A stretch of 53,422 nucleotides of DNA from Ferruginibacter sp. HRS2-29 (GTDB taxonomy: Bacteria > Bacteroidota > Bacteroidia > Chitinophagales > Chitinophagaceae), in assembly GCF_024343615.1 (NCBI RefSeq), contig NZ_RJUB01000127.1:1-53422 (forward strand), in the 5' to 3' direction. The notes beneath the pieces were generated by a model, which saw only the letters and a program-made list of their open reading frames with translations, was not told the DNA's origin and made no database searches. The position numbers were made by a program, and so were the translations under genes. The first letter of the stretch is position 1; the number at the start of each line of letters is the position of its first letter. This document shows, in pieces, positions 50,917 through 53,422 of this stretch.

Positions 50917-51026
50917 TATAATGGATAATTCGATAATGGATAATGCCTTTCCGGTTACAATTATCGGTTAAACTTCGAATTTAATGTATTATCAATTATC
51001 CATTTTAACATTATCCATTATCAAAT
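50917..51026. repeat. Inverted repeat of ATGGATAATT words, copy 3
   Basis: The left arm (50919-50946) and right arm (50988-51024) lie between two minus-strand genes. Third copy of the family also at 37880 and 48920. Confidence 0.8.
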
Positions 51027-51904
51027 TATATTGAAAGCAATACCTGCCATGCTTCTGTTACTTTGCCGGCATCCAGCAGTTTTTTTGCATAACGGTGCAT
51101 TTCAATTTCCATATCCTGAGTATTGAGGCTGTAATAATGAACGATCTTGGCCAGTTCGTCGTCGCTGAAAGCCGCATCTATCAAGGGCATTTCATGCACA
51201 TTGGCCAGTTGCCCGAGATGGTTGCCGGAGAGGATGGTGCTTGTGCGGATATTCTCCGGCAGGGCATCAATGCCGATACCCAATTGTATATTCGGCTTGG
51301 CTACTTTGAAGAGATTGCTGCTGTTTACCTTGCAGTACCAGTCGCCGCCAAGGCGGGCCACCTGCTGTATTTTCTGCTGGTCTATTTTTTTATTTTCGTC
51401 GAGTATGCTGTCATCAATATGCATCAGCAGCACTTCGCAGATCACGAGGTTACCGGCGCCACCTTCGGTGCCCAGCTCTTTTATCTCCAGTACTTTACAT
51501 TCAAGTTTTATCTTACTTTCCTTCACCATCGGCGGTTTTACCAGGGTTGCTTTTTCTTCGGTAAAGCCAGCTTTGATAAATTCATTGTTTTCTTTCGGAA
51601 AATCGCAGCTGGATAAGGATACCTGTTGTACCATATCATAATCCACGATGTTGATCACCACTTCTTTTACTTCGTGCACATTCTGTAAAGTATGCTTGGT
51701 ACTGTTGTCCCTTACCCGCCGCGCCGGTGAAAAAATTACGATCGGTGGGTTGGAAGAAAATAAATTAAAAAAACTGAACGGGCTTAGGTTGACATTTCCG
51801 TTACCATCTATTGTTGATGCAAAACAGATGGGCCTTGGTGCGATGGCATGCTGGAGGTAGTTTTGACTATCGGCAGAGGAGAGATGTTTTAAATCGAGGA
51901 TCAT
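51026..51904 (-). CDS. Flavin reductase-like / FMN-binding split-barrel protein
   Basis: 292 residues; the N-terminal 200 match the flavin reductase-like domain (RPICFASTIDGNGNVNLSPFS, FSSNPPIVIFSPARR, DTxxN-like DNSTKHTLQN), and about 90 extra C-terminal residues are helical. In Bacteroidota this longer form often accompanies tyrosine/homogentisate degradation genes, which fits the fumarylacetoacetate hydrolase-family gene upstream on the same strand. The substrate is not shown by sequence. Confidence 0.8.
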   Translation of the reverse strand: MILDLKHLSSADSQNYLQHAIAPRPICFASTIDGNGNVNLSPFSFFNLFSSNPPIVIFSPARRVRDNSTKHTLQNVHEVKEVVINIVDYDMVQQVSLSSCDFPKENNEFIKAGFTEEKATLVKPPMVKESKIKLECKVLEIKELGTEGGAGNLVICEVLLMHIDDSILDENKKIDQQKIQQVARLGGDWYCKVNSSNLFKVAKPNIQLGIGIDALPENIRTSTILSGNHLGQLANVHEMPLIDAAFSDDELAKIVHYYSLNTQDMEIEMHRYAKKLLDAGKVTEAWQVLLSI

Positions 51905-51938
51905 ATTTTTTAGGGAGTCTGAATTTTTTGAAGGTTTC

Positions 51939-52040
51939 TTAACCGCAGAGAACAGGAGGGAGCAGAGTTTTCGCAGAGATAAATTTTACCTAAAAATTTT
52001 TTACGGAAAACTCTGTTACATCTTTTTATCTGCTGTAAAA
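51939..52040. repeat. Left terminal inverted repeat of the GxxExxY element, with internal degenerate mirror copy
   Basis: The 46-base arm at 51939-51984 starts TTAACCGCAGAGAA and contains GGGAGCAGAGTTTTCGCAGA, ending AGATAAAT. A degenerate inverse copy (GGAAAACTCTG... at 51999-52040) follows, so this end alone can fold into a hairpin like that at 4448-4548. Confidence 0.88.
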
Positions 52041-52041
52041 A

Positions 52042-52428
52042 TTAAAATTTATATACTATTCTTTTGAATCCATCTTTGAGTAGTGGGACATTAAAATTTA
52101 TCAAATAGCCCAAACTTTTACTATATAATTTTAAGTATGTTATTAATTGTGCAACAAAAACTGGAGCGATTCCTTCCGTAGCCTTTGTCTCGATGATGAT
52201 CTCGTTTTCTACCAAAAGATCGATTTCATACGCTTTACCCAAGGGCTCATCTTTGTAAACCAATTCTACTGCTACATGCGATTTTACCATCAGCCCTTTT
52301 AATTCCAGCTCCCGTTTCAAAGCCACACGATAAGCAGATTCCAGCAAGCCCGGACCTAATTCTTTATGGACAGTAATGGACGCGTCTAATATAATCGCTC
52401 CTAAACCATTCAACATCTCTTTGTTCAT
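52042..52428 (-). CDS. GxxExxY protein (predicted PD-(D/E)XK fold)
   Basis: 128 residues from the ATG at 52428, preceded by GGAAG. Upstream codons would translate the terminal repeat, so the longer frame is rejected. Family motifs are ITVHKELGPGLLESAY (GLLESAY is the GxxExxY signature), YEIDLLVENEIIIETKA (D...ExK nuclease-like core) and the C-terminal INFNVPLLKDGFKRIVY. The biochemical role is not established. The gene is bracketed by inverted repeats and lies between two catabolic genes, which suggests an insertion. Confidence 0.93.
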   Translation of the reverse strand: MNKEMLNGLGAIILDASITVHKELGPGLLESAYRVALKRELELKGLMVKSHVAVELVYKDEPLGKAYEIDLLVENEIIIETKATEGIAPVFVAQLITYLKLYSKSLGYLINFNVPLLKDGFKRIVYKF

Positions 52429-52442
52429 CTTCCAGTTTGTAT

Positions 52443-52487
52443 ATTTATCTCTGCGAAAACTCTGCTCCCTCGCTTCTCTGCGGTTAA
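52443..52487. repeat. Right terminal inverted repeat of the GxxExxY element
   Basis: 45 bases; read on the minus strand it starts TTAACCGCAGAGAA and ends in the same 27 bases as the left repeat (GGGAGCAGAGTTTTCGCAGA through AGATAAAT). Only a 4-5 base stretch between them differs. Confidence 0.9.
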
Positions 52488-52650
52488 AAAAACTTCGCTT
52501 ATAACAAACCCGCAAACAAATATACAAACCCTCCTTTCCCTGCCCCTAACTTACCACTAATGTTTCTTTAGTTAAACTATATATTTCTTCAAAACTCCAC
52601 CGCTTCATTCTTCACCAACGATCAACCAACCCGTCACCCTTCACCCGCAA

Positions 52651-53422
52651 CTATTTCTTCTTCAACCCAAATAAACTCAACTCACTGTCCTCTCTCACCA
52701 TCGTATTGCTCAATTTCCCCAGCCCCGTTATTTCCATATCTACTACGTCCCCTTCCTGCAGCCATTGCTCCTGGTAATTCGGGTCGTTGAACTTGCCCGT
52801 GCCGTTCAGTTCGAGGAAACACCCGGTTCCTACTGTACCGCTTCCGATCACATCGCCGGGATAGAGGGTGGCGCCATAACTCGCCCTTTCGATGATCTCT
52901 GCAAATGTCCAGTCCATATCGGCAAGGTTGCCCCTGCTTACCAGGATGCCATTTACCGAGCAGGTCATTTCCAGGTTCCAGGCTTTGCCGGTATGGCCTT
53001 CTTTACAAGGCACTTCATATTGTTCGAGTTCTTCCGGCGTTACCAGGGCGGGCCCGATGGCGGTAGAAAAATCTTTTCCTTTTGCGGGGCCAAGGTTCAG
53101 CAGCATCTCTTCCATCTGTAGTCTGCGGGCGCTCATATCGTTCATGATCATCAGCCCGGCGATGTACTGATCCGCTTCAGCGGCAGTAACATTCCGGCAG
53201 GCTTTACTGATCACGATGGCTGCTTCCAGTTCGAAATCCAGCTTTTCAAAATGATCGGGCATGCAGCGCACTTCTCCCGCACCCTGGATGCTATGGTGAT
53301 TGGTAAAATAAAAAATAGGGTACTGGTCAAATTCCGGGATCATATCCACTTTGCGGTTGCGCCTGGCAGCGGCTACATGCTGGCGGAAGGCATAACCATC
53401 CCTGCAGCTCGGCGGGTTTGGA
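52651..53422 (-). CDS. Fumarylacetoacetate hydrolase family protein (5' truncated by window)
   Basis: The minus-strand frame stays open to the window edge (SCRDGYAFRQHVAAARRNRK precedes MIPEFDQYPIFYFTN), so the N-terminus is missing; 256 residues are visible. Metal ligands fit DFELEAAIVISKACRNV (ExE), MNDMSARRLQ and GDVIGSGTVGTGC. The family cleaves C-C bonds in acylpyruvates such as fumarylacetoacetate. With the neighbouring flavin reductase-like gene this may be the end of a tyrosine-degradation locus, but that is inferred. Confidence 0.9.
   Translation of the reverse strand, partial: PNPPSCRDGYAFRQHVAAARRNRKVDMIPEFDQYPIFYFTNHHSIQGAGEVRCMPDHFEKLDFELEAAIVISKACRNVTAAEADQYIAGLMIMNDMSARRLQMEEMLLNLGPAKGKDFSTAIGPALVTPEELEQYEVPCKEGHTGKAWNLEMTCSVNGILVSRGNLADMDWTFAEIIERASYGATLYPGDVIGSGTVGTGCFLELNGTGKFNDPNYQEQWLQEGDVVDMEITGLGKLSNTMVREDSELSLFGLKKK

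Noticed and set aside
51939..52487. Insertion sequence with a classical transposase
   Set aside because: The only gene between the inverted repeats is GxxExxY; no DDE, HUH or serine/tyrosine recombinase motifs are present.
52429..52527. Longer N-terminus for the GxxExxY protein
   Set aside because: The extension is a translation of the terminal inverted repeat, and the family begins close to the ATG at 52428.

Overview
The window reads as chromosomal DNA of a Bacteroidota bacterium, most likely of the Chitinophagaceae or a close relative. The reasons are promoters of the TTTG-N(18-21)-TAnnTTTG type (rplM, HU gene), weak Shine-Dalgarno sites, a Bacteroidota-style PEP carboxylase (FFDGRGG motif), a bTHX/HU gene pair, DUF4286 and DUF4197 families, a ligase-associated repair cluster and a typical secreted prolyl oligopeptidase. 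This placement is inferred from family knowledge and was not searched. No tRNA, rRNA, CRISPR array, transposase or prophage gene was seen.

Layout. 1-5.8 kb: ammonium assimilation (3' end of gltB, gltD, amtB, an outer-membrane porin). 6-8.5 kb: PEP carboxylase on the minus strand. 8.6-11.9 kb: a partial phenylacetate catabolic cluster (paaD, paaG, paaI, paaY) with an mgtC-like gene inside it. 11.9-14.5 kb: a small conserved hypothetical that reads without a stop into a secreted prolyl oligopeptidase. 14.8-17 kb: two translationally coupled membrane proteins. 17-26.7 kb, minus strand: lipoprotein, multi-spanning membrane protein, histidine kinase, response regulator, soluble M48-type metallopeptidase, and an 1820-residue COG1112-type helicase with a kinase-like N-terminus, a nuclease-like segment and a WGR domain. 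26.9-29.4 kb: an astacin-like lipoprotein and a secreted coiled-coil/barrel-like protein. 29.6-36 kb: rplM-rpsI-rpsB-tsf, a beta-propeller protein and pyrH. 36-41 kb: coiled-coil and membrane proteins, pdxH, bTHX, HU, DUF4286, a DUF3999-like protein, exodeoxyribonuclease III. 41.3-47.3 kb: the ligase-associated DNA repair cluster (MBL exonuclease, ATP-dependent ligase, DExH helicase, metallophosphoesterase). 47.4-53.4 kb: lysS, a DUF4197 lipoprotein, a patatin-like lipase, a flavin reductase-like protein, a GxxExxY protein and a truncated fumarylacetoacetate hydrolase-family gene.

Three things stand out. (1) The GxxExxY gene lies between 45-46 bp terminal inverted repeats, and a gene-less hairpin of the same repeat family follows amtB; it looks like a small mobile element whose only cargo is a predicted PD-(D/E)XK-fold protein. 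(2) The M48 peptidase plus kinase-like/helicase/WGR pair has the look of an uncharacterised defence or nucleic-acid surveillance system. (3) Most intergenic gaps carry long inverted repeats built from a small set of short words, with the same word families recurring at distant loci; two copies of one family differ by paired, compensatory changes.
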